From Pyrrhoderma lamaoense (Eukaryota > Basidiomycota > Agaricomycetes > Hymenochaetales > Hymenochaetaceae): DNA of 64,000 nucleotides. The stretch lies in contig NBAZ01000028.1 of NCBI GenBank assembly GCA_002794735.1, positions 1-64,000 of the forward strand, written 5' to 3'. Positions 33,957 through 45,200 of the stretch are shown here, one piece after another; position 1 is the stretch's first letter; every line of letters begins with the position of its first letter. Under the pieces are notes generated by a model. The model did no database searches. It saw nothing but the letters and a program-made list of their open reading frames with translations, and was not told the origin of the DNA. The position numbers and the translations under genes were made by a program.

Positions 33957-35000
33957 TGCTATAGGTCACAAATATAGGGTGAGACGAGTTATGTATAGCT
34001 TAAAGGCTCAGAAGGACCCAGCGTATAGAATATTCGCTGTTGGAACAAGAGCAAAAGGTAGTGATGGAAGAAAAGGAGTAGTGTCTTTCACTAGTTAAGT
34101 CAGTGCGTGCTTTTCACCACCGTAACAACGTGGCAATCATTCATAGAAAACAAATTACGTGATGTGCCACTCTATCTCATTACGACAACCTCACGGCATA
34201 CACAAGTCACAGTTTGCAATGGCTTCAAATCATTTTATTACTCGTTTCATATAGAAAATCACAAAAATGAAAGAAAACTCTAAAATAACCTTACCTGAAA
34301 ATTGATAAAATCGCCCTCACACCATTAAATAAATTATGAATAACGCTTGGCCTACACACATTTATCTCCTCAATGCTGGTAGCTCTATGGAGCATACTAT
34401 CATGATAGATAATACTGTATGATGTAACATAACAATTATTGGTGAAACACTATGGAACACAAGTCTTATCATTTCGGCTACCAATAATCGGTCAAGAAAC
34501 TTGCAAAGAGCCTTATTTTTTGATTTCTTAGTCATACAACGCTACTTCTCTTAACAGCGGTAACCGATGTTTTGCACTCAACTATTGCAAGATTCCATAA
34601 GCACACCATCACTCAGTGCTGCATAATGTATATAGGTGGGTGTACAAAAGGACGTCAAGAACCATAAGCGACATACGCTTCTGGATGTTTTTATCGCAAT
34701 CAATCGATATACCTACCTGTACAAGATTTTGTGAAAAATTGTTCTAACAGTGAGTTGCAAAAAGGTCTATGTAGTTCTTATATCACCTACAAAAGCTGAA
34801 ATCTTATATCTTACAATCATGCAAAAGAAGAAATTTTCTAGAGGTCTTTGGAATTGATCTGGAACTATTTGACAGGACCTTATTGAGTCGGAGATAGAAC
34901 TGCTGCGGAAAATCGGTAAGCCAAGTTCCTTTATCATTAAGTTTATGGCATACTAAGGTAGTCTGATACATTACATTTCTATCCCCGCCACAAGTGCTCA
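33957..35000. other. intergenic stretch, no gene seen
   Basis: About 1 kb of AT-rich DNA. No gene-like frame; it carries the promoter side of the minus-strand gene copy at 33.9 kb. The decayed NLR fragment begins at about 35000. Confidence 0.4.
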
Positions 35001-35705
35001 ATTAATGTGTAGCAATGATTGAGCGACATATTGAAAAAACAAACAATGAATGTAAGGTAGCTGAATTAAAGCAAATGGTGAACTCAAAATTGTTGGCACT
35101 CGACGATTTATACACGACTGTATCGGAGAGCTCCCTGGATTGGAACTTTGCAACGACAAGTTACCTCTCTGAATTACTATCTCCATTTCTGTCCAGCAAG
35201 CAAGGAACTGCCGTTAGCCACATCTATTGATGCATGGTTAGGAGTCGAGACGGCGCAAAGCATCTTCTAGTGTCATGGTTAGGAGTCGGGACGGCGCAAA
35301 GCATTTTCTAGTGTTTACGTTTATCACTCATATCTAAGAAAAGACAACAGGACTGCTTTTACAATAAATTATGGTACGAGTGTCTGATCTTTGGAGGTGT
35401 ATGTGGTAAAGAGTGAGTGATTCACGAGAAACCGGAGAACGCATGTATTCCACTGCGATGCTCCGGGCTGAGAGAAGGACAATAAATCAACATAAGTGGC
35501 AATTAGACACCATAACAGCTATATTAGGGCGTGATTGGGCCTCAGAAACATGTAAAAGACAAATTTCTTCTCACCTAAAGTGATGGGAGTTTATTTTTTT
35601 TAATTCCCTCAGAGCCATGTAATTCTCTCGCACACGGATCGCAATTGCTTGATACACGCTTTTCAACAAAACTACTCTTTACAGGTCATTAAGGCGGCCA
35701 GTAGG
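35000..35705 (+). pseudogene. short NLR relic: NACHT C-terminal piece plus tail remnant
   Basis: Plus-strand DNA at 35015-35220 matches the region after the NACHT core of the paralogs: AELKQMVNSKLLALDDLYTT, LDWNFATTSYLSEL, then SIDAWLGVETAQSIF and a stop. The last part is present twice (a 41-bp tandem duplication at 35233-35314). After ~330 bp of unrelated-looking sequence, DNA at 35640-35705 matches the 3' tail of the family (LIHAFQQ.YSLQVI style, same as 5000-5055). The P-loop, WD repeats and N-terminus are gone. A degraded fragment on the strand opposite to its neighbours. Confidence 0.7.
35233..35314 (+). repeat. 41-bp tandem duplication (two units)
   Basis: CATGGTTAGGAGTCG... occurs twice in direct succession (35233-35273 and 35274-35314) with two base differences. 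It lies in the NLR relic and duplicates the AWLGVETAQSIF-coding stretch. Confidence 0.9.
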
Positions 35706-35915
35706 TCTCATCCCCCTCCCCAGTTCGTTACAGATACCTTGTTGCTGTAATAATAATTATCACTATATAAGAAGAGCCTTCAAGGCAATGCTGTATGATT
35801 CAGGTCTTATATTGGAGTCACATTAAGTAGATCCTAAGACATTTAAAATTTACACTTATAAAATCTTTGTAACAAAACATAGACGCTATGAGTAGCTAAG
35901 TGCCAAGTAGCCAGA

Positions 35916-36483
35916 CTAAATTATATCATGTGCTGGCTCAACCCAATCACCCTGTCTCCTTCCAATATTTTGCACGTTAGCGACACGCTGGCGTGCCTCG
36001 ACTAGTCCTGCAGGCGTCCGGACTAACAAATTTCTATACATGCTTCCGCCAAGCTTCACTTCCTCAGTTACATCAAATCTTGCACTAGGTATATGAATCA
36101 TTTCAAGCCCCTTTACAACAGATGGAAGTACTCCACGGGGGAGCAGCCCTCTAAGTCTTGTCATTGCAATCCAGCATTCGACAGCTGGAATCTTCGCTTG
36201 CCAAACACTATACTGATTACGAGCCAGGCCGGCGCGAGTGAGAAACAGAGCTATACGACGATATATAGTAGCTGCCGTATGAATGCAATTTTAGATATTG
36301 TATATATATATATTAAAGAAAAAATAGCATACCTCTTGAGATTCCCCATCCTTGTTCAGGTGGTCGTTCGATTGCATTTGTGTATAAATCATAAGCAATT
36401 CCGAAATAGCCAGCTGGGATCAACATGAATATATACGGGAAGGGAGGGTCTTCAAGTCCACGACTATCAATGAAACGCTCCAT
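35916..36483 (-). CDS. small protein of unknown function, ~168 residues
   Basis: Two exons, 36483-36333 and 36271-35916, with a GTATGC...CGGCAG intron in phase 1. The N-terminus is MERFIDSRGLEDPPFPYIFM, followed by a hydrophobic patch (LIPAGYFGIAYDLY) and a basic region (TIYRRIALFLTRAGLARNQY). The C-terminal exon has WIAMTRLRGLLPRG, ITEE-type charged stretches and LVEARQRVANVQNIG. No known motif is recognised. The clean intron and open frame, plus codon use similar to the 37.4 kb gene, suggest a real host gene. It lies between the two copies of that gene, so the three may form a group. Confidence 0.6.
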
Positions 36484-37420
36484 AAGACACGATGATTTTT
36501 TTCAATAGATGCGAGCAGATAATAGACTACAGGTAGTGAGAACGATGTTATCATTACTCTTAGGTCGCTATTATTTATATTAACTGGTTCCCTAAGCAAA
36601 TCAAATTATTAAGTAATGCAAAATGCTCAATTCATATAATAGTCATCATAGATCTCCTTGATATAGAAGCTCTGTTAAATCATAAGTATACTAATTACTG
36701 TTGATACAAAAGATCTGGCTTCTTGTATATTAGTACTTAATCGTAATTCAGTAGTTTTCTTGTATCTATGACATTAAACTAGATCTTATGGTATTTTTAC
36801 ATATGCACATGTACAAACACGTGTATTGATTACTTTGGAATAAAGTCTGACCAAAATAAGAACAAGACTAACTTTTACCAAAATCTTGTGAAGTATTAAG
36901 CACTATCTCCGTGTTAGTACTAATATAATCTTACGTTTACTTATATAACGATATATCTTTGGATTATCTTGATTGAGATGAAAGTCTTAAGTGGTAGATT
37001 AATAGCATTCTAAATTTTTGGTTCATTATTTTAAGCCACGGTCTTAGTCTCAATATTGCGATATTCATCTAGGGCTCATACTTGTATCTGCTGAAGCTCA
37101 AACCGAGCCAGAGAAGATTCTTACTCCATCGCATGGTCCCATCTTAAATGATCTTTATTGGATTTTTAATCTTGATGCTAATACTCCTATATGATTCAGA
37201 GTATGGACTCTTTAGTCATAAGTCGGAACATAATCGATGAGCATATCTTTACTAAAATAGACACTCTACTTCATATTACGCTCTCATAATCGGCATAGAG
37301 TAGTCATAAGTAAACAAATATATGCCGTTATTGATCAAATATCTCATATCATCTCAAAGTGTATATATATTCTCATTTTTTGAACCTCTTGTTCTATTGT
37401 AACAGACTAGTTTGCTAGAG
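36484..37420. other. very AT-rich intergenic stretch, no gene seen
   Basis: About 940 bp of low-GC DNA with no gene-like frame. It would be the shared promoter region between the minus-strand small gene and the plus-strand gene at 37421. Confidence 0.45.
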
Positions 37421-38200
37421 ATGCCTTTTATTTCTCCTCGAGTAGCAAGACTGCCTCCCAATGTCATTGATGAGCTCAGGGATAGGCTCTATCGCTACAC
37501 CGTGGGATTCCAGAGAATTGCTGATCGCCTCCGTGAATCAAATATTCCAGAGGCAGAATTCAAACGTATAAATGCAATCGCCCAGGGAGAATGGGGTCCG
37601 GGACGCCTCTACTCAAGACCCAATGCAAATAATGAAGAAGAGCGACGCGCATTTCATAAAATGATTGAGGACAGATATGCAATGGTGGATAGTACCACGG
37701 ACTATCTTGAGTGAGTAACCCCTAATGCTTTTATCGCCTCGCTTCACTAAATTCATCTTATATAGACTTCACAGATCCCAGTTGGCATTCTACTATGCTA
37801 TTCTAGTTGTTCAAGATCAAGAACTAGCAGGAGAAGATTACATACGTATATATCGTGAAGCCTGTGACAAAGCGTGAGCTAGTACTAGTCTTACACTGTT
37901 ATAGATGAAATTAACATGTATGGCTTCTCTTACAGTATGTTGGAGTTAACTGGAGAAGATCGCCGCATTACAAGACAAGCTGACTCGGCGTCTGATTTAT
38001 ACAATATTGTTCTGAAAAAATTCAAGTATAAGCTTGGTGGAGAGCCGGAGAAGGTGGTGAAAGTTAATGATTTTTTGAACAGTGCATTATACGGGCAGAT
38101 CTATATGGTTGAGATTGATGGAAAACCCGAGGAGAGAAAGGATATTGAGGAGATGAGAGAGATTTTAGCTTCACGTACCTCAGAATATTGTGATGTGTAA
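37421..38200 (+). CDS. small conserved protein of unknown function, ~210 residues
   Basis: Three exons: ATG 37421 to about 37709, 37767-37875, and 37936-38200 (TAA). The N-terminus is MPFISPRVARLPPNVIDEL, then RDRLYRYTVGFQRIADRLRE (helical, charged), EWGPGRLYSRPNANNEEERR and MIEDRYAMVDSTTDYLEL. The second exon reads RSQLAFYYAILVVQDQEL. The last gives MLELTGEDRRITRQ, FKYKLGGEPEKVVKVNDFL and EERKDIEEMREIL. It looks soluble and mainly helical. I do not recognise the family. A near-identical but frameshifted copy lies inverted at 33184-33956; this one is the open copy. The in-frame earlier start at 37412 is a TTG and is not preferred. Confidence 0.7.
37448..38182 (+). repeat. right arm of the second inverted gene duplication
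   Basis: Partner of 33203-33935. The protein ends differ (MPFISPRVA versus MPRTRRT at the start; SEYCDV versus SDYIDVE at the end), so the duplicated or converted tract is limited to the interior of the gene. Confidence 0.88.
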
Positions 38201-38777
38201 ACGCTTTGAGCTCGCTCCGTATATAAGTAGTAATAGTAGATGATAACCTGGGGATAAAGGAGATGATATTAGTTTTATAAGATAGTTTAATTTGAATAAA
38301 TGTTATAAGAGATAGTTTATATTCCAGCTGAAACCCCTTCGTTATAAGCCAGTGTAGGACCAGCTAAGTGTTTGGCCGGTCGTAGTGCATACATAATGCA
38401 CTTTCTAACTCGCCCGAGAAGTCCATTGCTACTACTCGGCCGCGCGCCTCGTTCATTTCTCTTACTATTTAGCTTCACTTTCTACTCTTACTCGAGGGTA
38501 GGGTTCGTTTATATGACCCCCTCGTTTCTGATAGCTGAAACCCTTCGTCCAGTGGCATATAGCCACCTGGACTCCATGCTTTCCTTATTATCTAACCTTT
38601 ATCTCGCGTTTTGCTATATAAGCCTCCAGACTTGAGGCCGTAGTTAATCACTCAATCCCCAGTTAATTCCCAATCAATTACTTCCCAGTCTATTCTCCCC
38701 CCCCCCCCCCCGAGTAGCTCTCTACTAGTCTCCTGTACCCTGTATCTACTTCTCTACTGCTTTATTAGGCTGCCCGG

Positions 38778-39539
38778 TGAAAACTAAACTTTTGGTCAGA
38801 TTTTGACCTTGGTGTCGGATTTAGTGGCGAGGACGTGGGGTTTAGAGTCTGCCTACACCAGACACGATGCTCAGGCTAAGATTTGGGGGCTTAAAAGCGA
38901 GATACTCGACCTCGGTCGGACCGTAGAGACTGATAGAGACCTTGGTGCAAGCCGAGACCTCACAGACCAGTAAAAGTAGTAGAAACGTATAGAACAGAGC
39001 CCCAACCGAGGCTGTAGTTTGAGGTAAAAGTGTATGTATTTCAGTCCGCCCGGACGACTTGCAGTACGGTCAGAGCGTTACAAGCGCGCCCGGGCAGCCT
39101 AATTAAGCAGCAGAGAAGTACATAAAGAGTACAGGAGACTAGTAGAGAGATACTCGGGGGGGGGGGTGAATAGACTGGGAATTTACTGGGAATTGACTGG
39201 GAATTGATTGGGAATTAACTGGGAATTGATTGGGGATTGAGTCCTTGACTACGGCCTCAAGTCTGGAGGCTTATATAGCAAAACGCGAGATAAAGGTTAG
39301 ATAATAAGGAAAGCATGGAGTCCAGGTGGCTATATGCCACTGGACGAAGGGTTTCAGCTATCAGAAACGAGGGGGTCATATAAACGAACCCTACCCTCGA
39401 GTAAGAGTAGAAAGTGAAGCTAAATAGTAAGAGAAATGAACGAGGCGCGCGGCCGAGTAGTAGCAATGGACTTCTCGGGCGAGTTAGAAAGTGCATTATG
39501 TATGCACTACGACCGGCCAAACACTTAGCTGGTCCTACA
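38778..39539 (-). repeat. inverted solo LTR nested in the LTR at 38353
   Basis: 762 bp on the minus strand (in plus-strand view TGAAAACTAAAC ... GGTCCTACA), with a 4-bp target duplication CCGG (38774-38777, 39540-39543) taken from the host LTR. The open frames seen here and in its relatives are not genes: they are the same LTR DNA read on different copies. Confidence 0.93.
39174..39239 (-). repeat. six-unit 11-bp minisatellite inside the nested LTR
   Basis: ACTGGGAATTG and close variants repeat six times head to tail (66 bp). The outer LTR has a related but shorter run (about 38645-38700) and the copy at 16963 lacks it, so the tract expands within this LTR family. Confidence 0.85.
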
Positions 39540-39879
39540 CCGGGCGCGCTCGTAACGCTCTGACCGTACCGCAAGTCGTCCGGGCGGACTGAAATACATA
39601 CACTTTTACCTCAAACTACAGCCTCGGTCAGGGCTCTGTTCTATACGTTTCTACTACTTTTACTGGTCTGTGAAGTCTCAGCTCGCCTCGAGGTCTCTAT
39701 CAGTCTTTACGGTCCGACCGAGATCTCGGCCGGACGGCCGAAGTCGAGTATCTCGCTATTTAGCCCCCAAATCTTAGCCTAAGCATCGTGTCTGGTGTAG
39801 GCAGACTCTAAACCCCACGTCCTCGCCACTAAATACGACACCAAGGTCAAAATCTGACCAAAAGTTTAGTTTTCACCAG

Positions 39880-40229
39880 TATTGTTACGCGTACATGTAG
39901 TTTCATTGACATCAGATCTAATGACAGGACAGGAATTTTCCAACCTAAAACTTTATATCTCTCTTATAGACGCTAACTAGAATCTATAACCTTTCCGAAG
40001 TCAAGGTCTAGATCGCAGAAACCACTCTACTTGTCTTTCTACTATCAGATAATGAGATGAAGAGCAACTACTCAACACCCACTAACCCCTGAATAGGTGT
40101 TTAGTTTCGTTATTGTATGCACTTGTATACATAGTATTATCTTTATAACTAGAGATGAGAAGCTTTATAGACTTTGGTGAATTTGCAAACACACTAACTA
40201 ACCCTATCTTTCAGATGCAGATCATCGAT
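39880..40229. other. intergenic stretch, no gene seen
   Basis: About 350 bp of AT-rich DNA after the LTR pair. Nothing recognised. Confidence 0.4.
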
Positions 40230-40970
40230 ATTTCAACATCCTAGACATTAAACACCATTACATATTTTGACCCATAAAATGCTCAATATCACTTCACCTA
40301 GTAAAATCATTGAACGTGATACGTGGTTTGAGCTTCTTTTTGACGGCTCTATTACTGTCGCACCACTTATGGCATCTAATAGCTGATAGTATAGTCGTAA
40401 GATCCCGATGATATATGTCTTCATCTCCAGAAAATGCGCTATAACTATCGTTTTCTGGGTGACGACGGGAGGCTCACAGCTACACTTTCCTGTGAGCTCA
40501 GTTAATACTTGTACTATACTACCCTCAGCATCCAATATGATTTGCCTCTTACCTGCAGGTTACTCGGAGTTTCGAACATTGCTAGAAAATCCCTAGGCCA
40601 GGAGCGGGTCGAGGAGACGTCTTCTGCATACTTTATTCCATATACTGAAATCACCTATTGATGATGATGTTTCAATTTGCTTATAACCAGGTGACTACGA
40701 GCTACTCTTTGTCCGGAAAATTATTGTATATCTACTTAGTACATGTATTTTGAGGCTTATCATCAGTATATTCGACCCTTGTCAGCGATTTATCCGTTTG
40801 GGGCAGTGTTTGACGACTACAGCGTTTTATCTATCCAACAAGGTGAATTGCATATATATATATATAGGGTGGCTGCTTTGAGAGATTGACTCAAGAAGTT
40901 GTCGAAGCTGATAGTAGGGTTCTTGGAAGAAATGATGATAAGCGTGCATGTTCTTCAGGCATGATCACTA
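40230..40970 (-). pseudogene. decayed NLR relic: linker and first WD repeats
   Basis: On the minus strand, 40960-40860 matches the DNA that joins NACHT to the WD repeats in the paralogs (ATGCACGCTTATCATC, FQEPYYQLRQLLESISQSS style). 40596-40240 reads as weak WD repeats (LDAEGSIVQVLTELTGKCSCEPPVV, then AISGATVIEPSKRSSNHV). Stops and frame breaks occur throughout. It is much older than the neighbouring copy at 42-47 kb. Confidence 0.6.
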
Positions 40971-42273
40971 GTTACGCTTTCAGACATGTAGAATAACAAA
41001 TTTACACGAAAGCAATTGCAACTTCGAGGTATGGATAGATAAAGACGTCCGACAAGCTTGTAAGACATAGAACCTCATTCCATCATGGTAAACGGTTTAA
41101 TGCGATGTTCTATAATCCGTCCATAGAAATAGTCGGTCCATGCAAATGAGAGTGGTAGTAGTAGTAGCATACAATGCAAATACAACAAGAGCTGTCTATT
41201 ACACGTTTAAAAAGCTCAGGAAAGTATATGTTTAGCTTGTAATAGGCCTTGAGAACACAAATGCTAATTTTCCCTCTCATCAACTCAAATCAGAATTAAA
41301 TTGTGACCATACTCTCTGTATTAACCTCATTCCACCCCCACACTCCAATACTACGCAATTATATATATATAACTACAGCCAGGCGACTACAACACCAGCA
41401 GCTTGCTTAAGCGACATTCGATGACTATTTTACTTACTACTAGTAGACGAGCTTTATCAGCTAACTATCATCTTAACGAGATAAAGACTTTCCAAAGATT
41501 GTGTGATAACATTTACTTCAGCATGTACCTACAAGCTAGCAACGCTTGAGCTAGAACAGGGTCGGGGACTGAAATTAATCTTGTAGCCAGAGCAGTGCTA
41601 GTATAGTCATGGATGGATATAAAATAGCACATCTCTATCCGAGCAATGAGTTGCTGAGTATATCTGATTCTTCTCTTGCATGCTTGGGTTTCTTTCGTGT
41701 TCATACCCTCCACGCAAATGGTAGGATTTCTTAAACTTGTTACTCAAATTATCATAAGGCTTGTGATACGGAAAAGTATGCAGGAGTATAGCCCCTCAAG
41801 TAGGGATGACATGCAGCAGTATGACTAAAAGTACTAGAGATCATATTTAAATTGTAAAAATGGGTATACAGTAGAGAAAGCATACATAAAAATGTGAGTA
41901 CTAACTCGAAATGTAGTCATACGACGTGAAGAGATATAAACATGAACTCGACTATCAGAACTCTAACTGTACAACAACGCTACTCTGAGAAAACTAAAAG
42001 AAGAAAAGCTTCGTAGACGTAAAGAGTATCAGATAGTTTGCATCCAGTTCGAGACAGAGGTCGTAAACATGTGAACTTGGAATACAAGTACGTGTTACAA
42101 GCAGACAAAACTAAGAGAGACAGTACTGACGAGTGCCACTGTAGAATACAATATAATATGCTAGTTAATCAATAATCAACATACTAAATTGGTACCACAC
42201 AGCGTGAAGACTGAAAATACATAATGGTACATGGAGGGCAGTAGAGATTATTCTATAACATTATGGAGTTATA
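40971..42273. other. intergenic stretch, no confident gene
   Basis: About 1.3 kb, the 3' flank of the minus-strand NLR copy. A short match (GAAAACTAAAAGAAGAAAA) to DNA next to the DUF6534 gene A exon near 11667-11685 recurs at about 41993, which hints at an old fragment of that family, but nothing longer supports it. Confidence 0.35.
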
Positions 42274-45200
42274 TTATGAGTTATCTGAGTTGTTATAAGG
42301 GAAGCAAGTAGTCCATTGGTCACCCTGATATGCTGACAAGTGCAATTTTGTTGAAAAGTGTGTATTCAGCGCGCGCGGCCCATGAACGAGGGAACGACGG
42401 AGATCTGAAGGAATCCACATGAGTAGATTACCGTTTTCTCCAATGAGCCATCCGTCATCTTTAAGTTGCCATCTCTTTCCTTCTGACTCGACATCTATAG
42501 ACCAAAAGTGGATCACTCCACTTTCAGAGCTTGAAGCAAATTTGATATATTTACTATCAGATGTAGGGAAAGCGGCGACATGGAAAACCATTGATGGAAC
42601 ACGAGCTTCAAAAAAGAGACTCCGGTCGACGCATTCCATATACAGACAGTTTTTCCTTAGATCCTGATATGATCCATTTTCCATCGGGGGAAAAGCTTAC
42701 TGAGGGCGCATAGCGCAAATAACCCATACGTAATTGTTGGTCTAGTTCAGTATTCCAGACTGTTTCGTTCTCGGATCCAGAGGCAAAGTATGACCCATGA
42801 TATAAATGATAGAGGAAACGGAACGAGTCCATTGGTCCTTTGAAAGTGGAAAGTAGATCACCGTTGGAAGTGTTCCATATACTGACGGTATTGTTGGCTA
42901 ATCCAGAGGCAATCTTCTCTCCATCAGAAGAATAACGTATCGAGTAGACAGCATAAGAATGCGCCATGACAAGTGACTCTTCTACCAGTTCTACCAATGC
43001 GTCACCTTTATATTTGACATTCCATATTCGGATCGACTCGTCTTCAGAACCTGAGGCAAGATGCTTGCCTCATCAGGAGAAAAGGTGAGTGCGCTGATAC
43101 GTCGATTGTGACCTTTGCATGTGATAGATTTGTCGTCGATCATATTCCATATTCGTACAGTAGTGTTCTCCATCCCGAAGCGAAGTGAATTTCATCAGAT
43201 GAAAATGCGACAGACTGCATCCAACGGGTATGTCCTTTTAAAGGACCTTTGATCAACTCCCCGCTCTCTGTATTCCATACGCACACTGTGCTATCACGAT
43301 CATCGGAGCCGGAGACAAGAAACTTTCCCGTTTTGGGGGAAATCGCAATTGATTTTATAGAACCCAATTGCCCTTTGAACTTTGTTTCTGACACTCCTCC
43401 TCCAATGTCCCAGATCCTGATCGTTTTATCAAATGATCCAGAGACGAAGTGCTTACCGTCAGGCGCGAATGAGACGGAAAAAACAGGGCGAATATGACCC
43501 CGGAATACATTCGGGGAGCATCGCTGTCTTCTGTGTCCCACATCCTTACTATGCTATCCCAAGATCCTGACAAAATATGTTTGCCGTCATAAGAATATGC
43601 ATCCGAGTCTATATTATCCTCAGAAGACATATACAGTAAGCTACCAGTCGACACTTCCCATACATAAATAGCGCAACCCTTTACACCCGATGCAATTTTC
43701 TCGCCATCTGGAGAGAATGACACGTATTTGACTGGACCTGAGTGGCCGTTAAATGTGTTGAAGATTGTCTTTCTTCCTTGTACATCCCAGACAACTACAC
43801 TTAAATCCGCTGACCCTGATGCAAGGTAGTGCCCATCAGGTGAGAACGCGATACATTTTACTTCATCTGAGTGCCCTTCCAACGGCTCTTCGGCCAGCAC
43901 ACCACTCTTAGCATCCCAAAATCTAATAGTCCTGTCAAGCGAACCCGATACTATATATTTTCCGTCTCGAGAAAAGACAATCGAACTGATCTTTCCATAA
44001 TGGCCGATAAGTGGGTTACAAGCGCTCTCACCAGTAAGTGCATTCCATACCCGCACTTTCCAATCAAGAGCTCCCGACGCGATGAATCTCCCATCAGGGG
44101 AGAACACTACAGCCGAAACGTCAAGTGAATGACCAAGAAGTGGCCCGAGGAGTAATTTTCCGGTACTTGCATCCCATACGTTAACAGCGCCTTCAAATGA
44201 CCCAGATACAATCCGTTTACCATCAGGAGAGTACGAGGTAGAGCGGATAATGTTTCCAACATTAATAATTTGTTTAGTACCTGCCATTCGGGGCTTGTCA
44301 CCGATATAGTCTACCTCTGTTAGTGACTGTGCTCGTTTGGTGTAGTGCTCGGAGACAATGGAATCTTTTCTCAGGAACGGGAGAAATGACATGTATATAT
44401 GCGGACTACTTTGGGAGATGGGATCAATGAATGTTAGAAGCTGATCGTGAGCATCTTGGAGAAATGTTGATAATTGCTGCTGCTTTTCCTGCATGAATTT
44501 CAGTTATAGAAATAATAATAAAACAATAGCAACTAACCCCTATCCAGGTGAGGGCATTCTCGAGCGACGGCAAAAGGAATGCGTATACTGAGCCAGTTAG
44601 ACTAAGCACTTCGATCCAATACAACAATCGGTTGAACGTAAAGGGCTCGAGATGATGTAGTACATCATTCGAGTAAGGGACCCTGCGCAGATGAGAAGAC
44701 CAATGGCGACATGCATATCGTAGCGATGCAGGAATATTTTCTCTTACTCGCTCCTCAAATCTGGGTACGTCCCTATTCAGCTTGTACGATGTCTCCAAGT
44801 CACAAATATTGAACCGAAGCTCTTCCATCACCTTGAAACATCGCAGAGAGAGATACACCATCTCCTTTTTCTCATCAATAAACCATGCTTTTCCACGCGT
44901 TCCACTCGATGTGAGGTAATCATACAGGGAAGTGTGGTATAAACGAACAACTTGACTAGGGTCAAAAGCTACTAGTGAGCGTAAACACTCGAGAATGCTT
45001 TTGTCGTTCCGTCTTCAAGCCCCATCAACGCATCAATAGATGAAACCGTAAGTTGCTCTTTACCAAATAGAATCAGTGAAAACACCTTTGGAAAGTCACG
45101 TCGCGTCGCGTCGTCCCAATCAAGAGAGTTCTCGAATACAGTTGCATACAGATTGTCAAGTGACAGTGATTTTGTGCGTACTAGTCGCTTCAGTTCAGCC

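Larger units (their letters stand above)
38353..39875 (+). repeat. solo LTR, interrupted by a second LTR of the same family
   Basis: The outer LTR begins TGTAGGACC at 38353 and ends TTTTCA at 39875, flanked by a perfect 4-bp duplication CCAG (38349-38352, 39876-39879). Its two halves (38353-38777 and 39544-39875) together make ~757 bp, the same family as the copy at 16963. The break sits in the CTGCCCGGGCGCGC stretch, where another LTR was inserted in opposite orientation. Confidence 0.93.

Noticed and set aside
41513..41713. Minus-strand frame and AAACTAAAAGAAGAAAA match to the DUF6534 gene A neighbourhood
   Set aside because: The match is short and A-rich; no DUF6534 motif could be read in any frame nearby.
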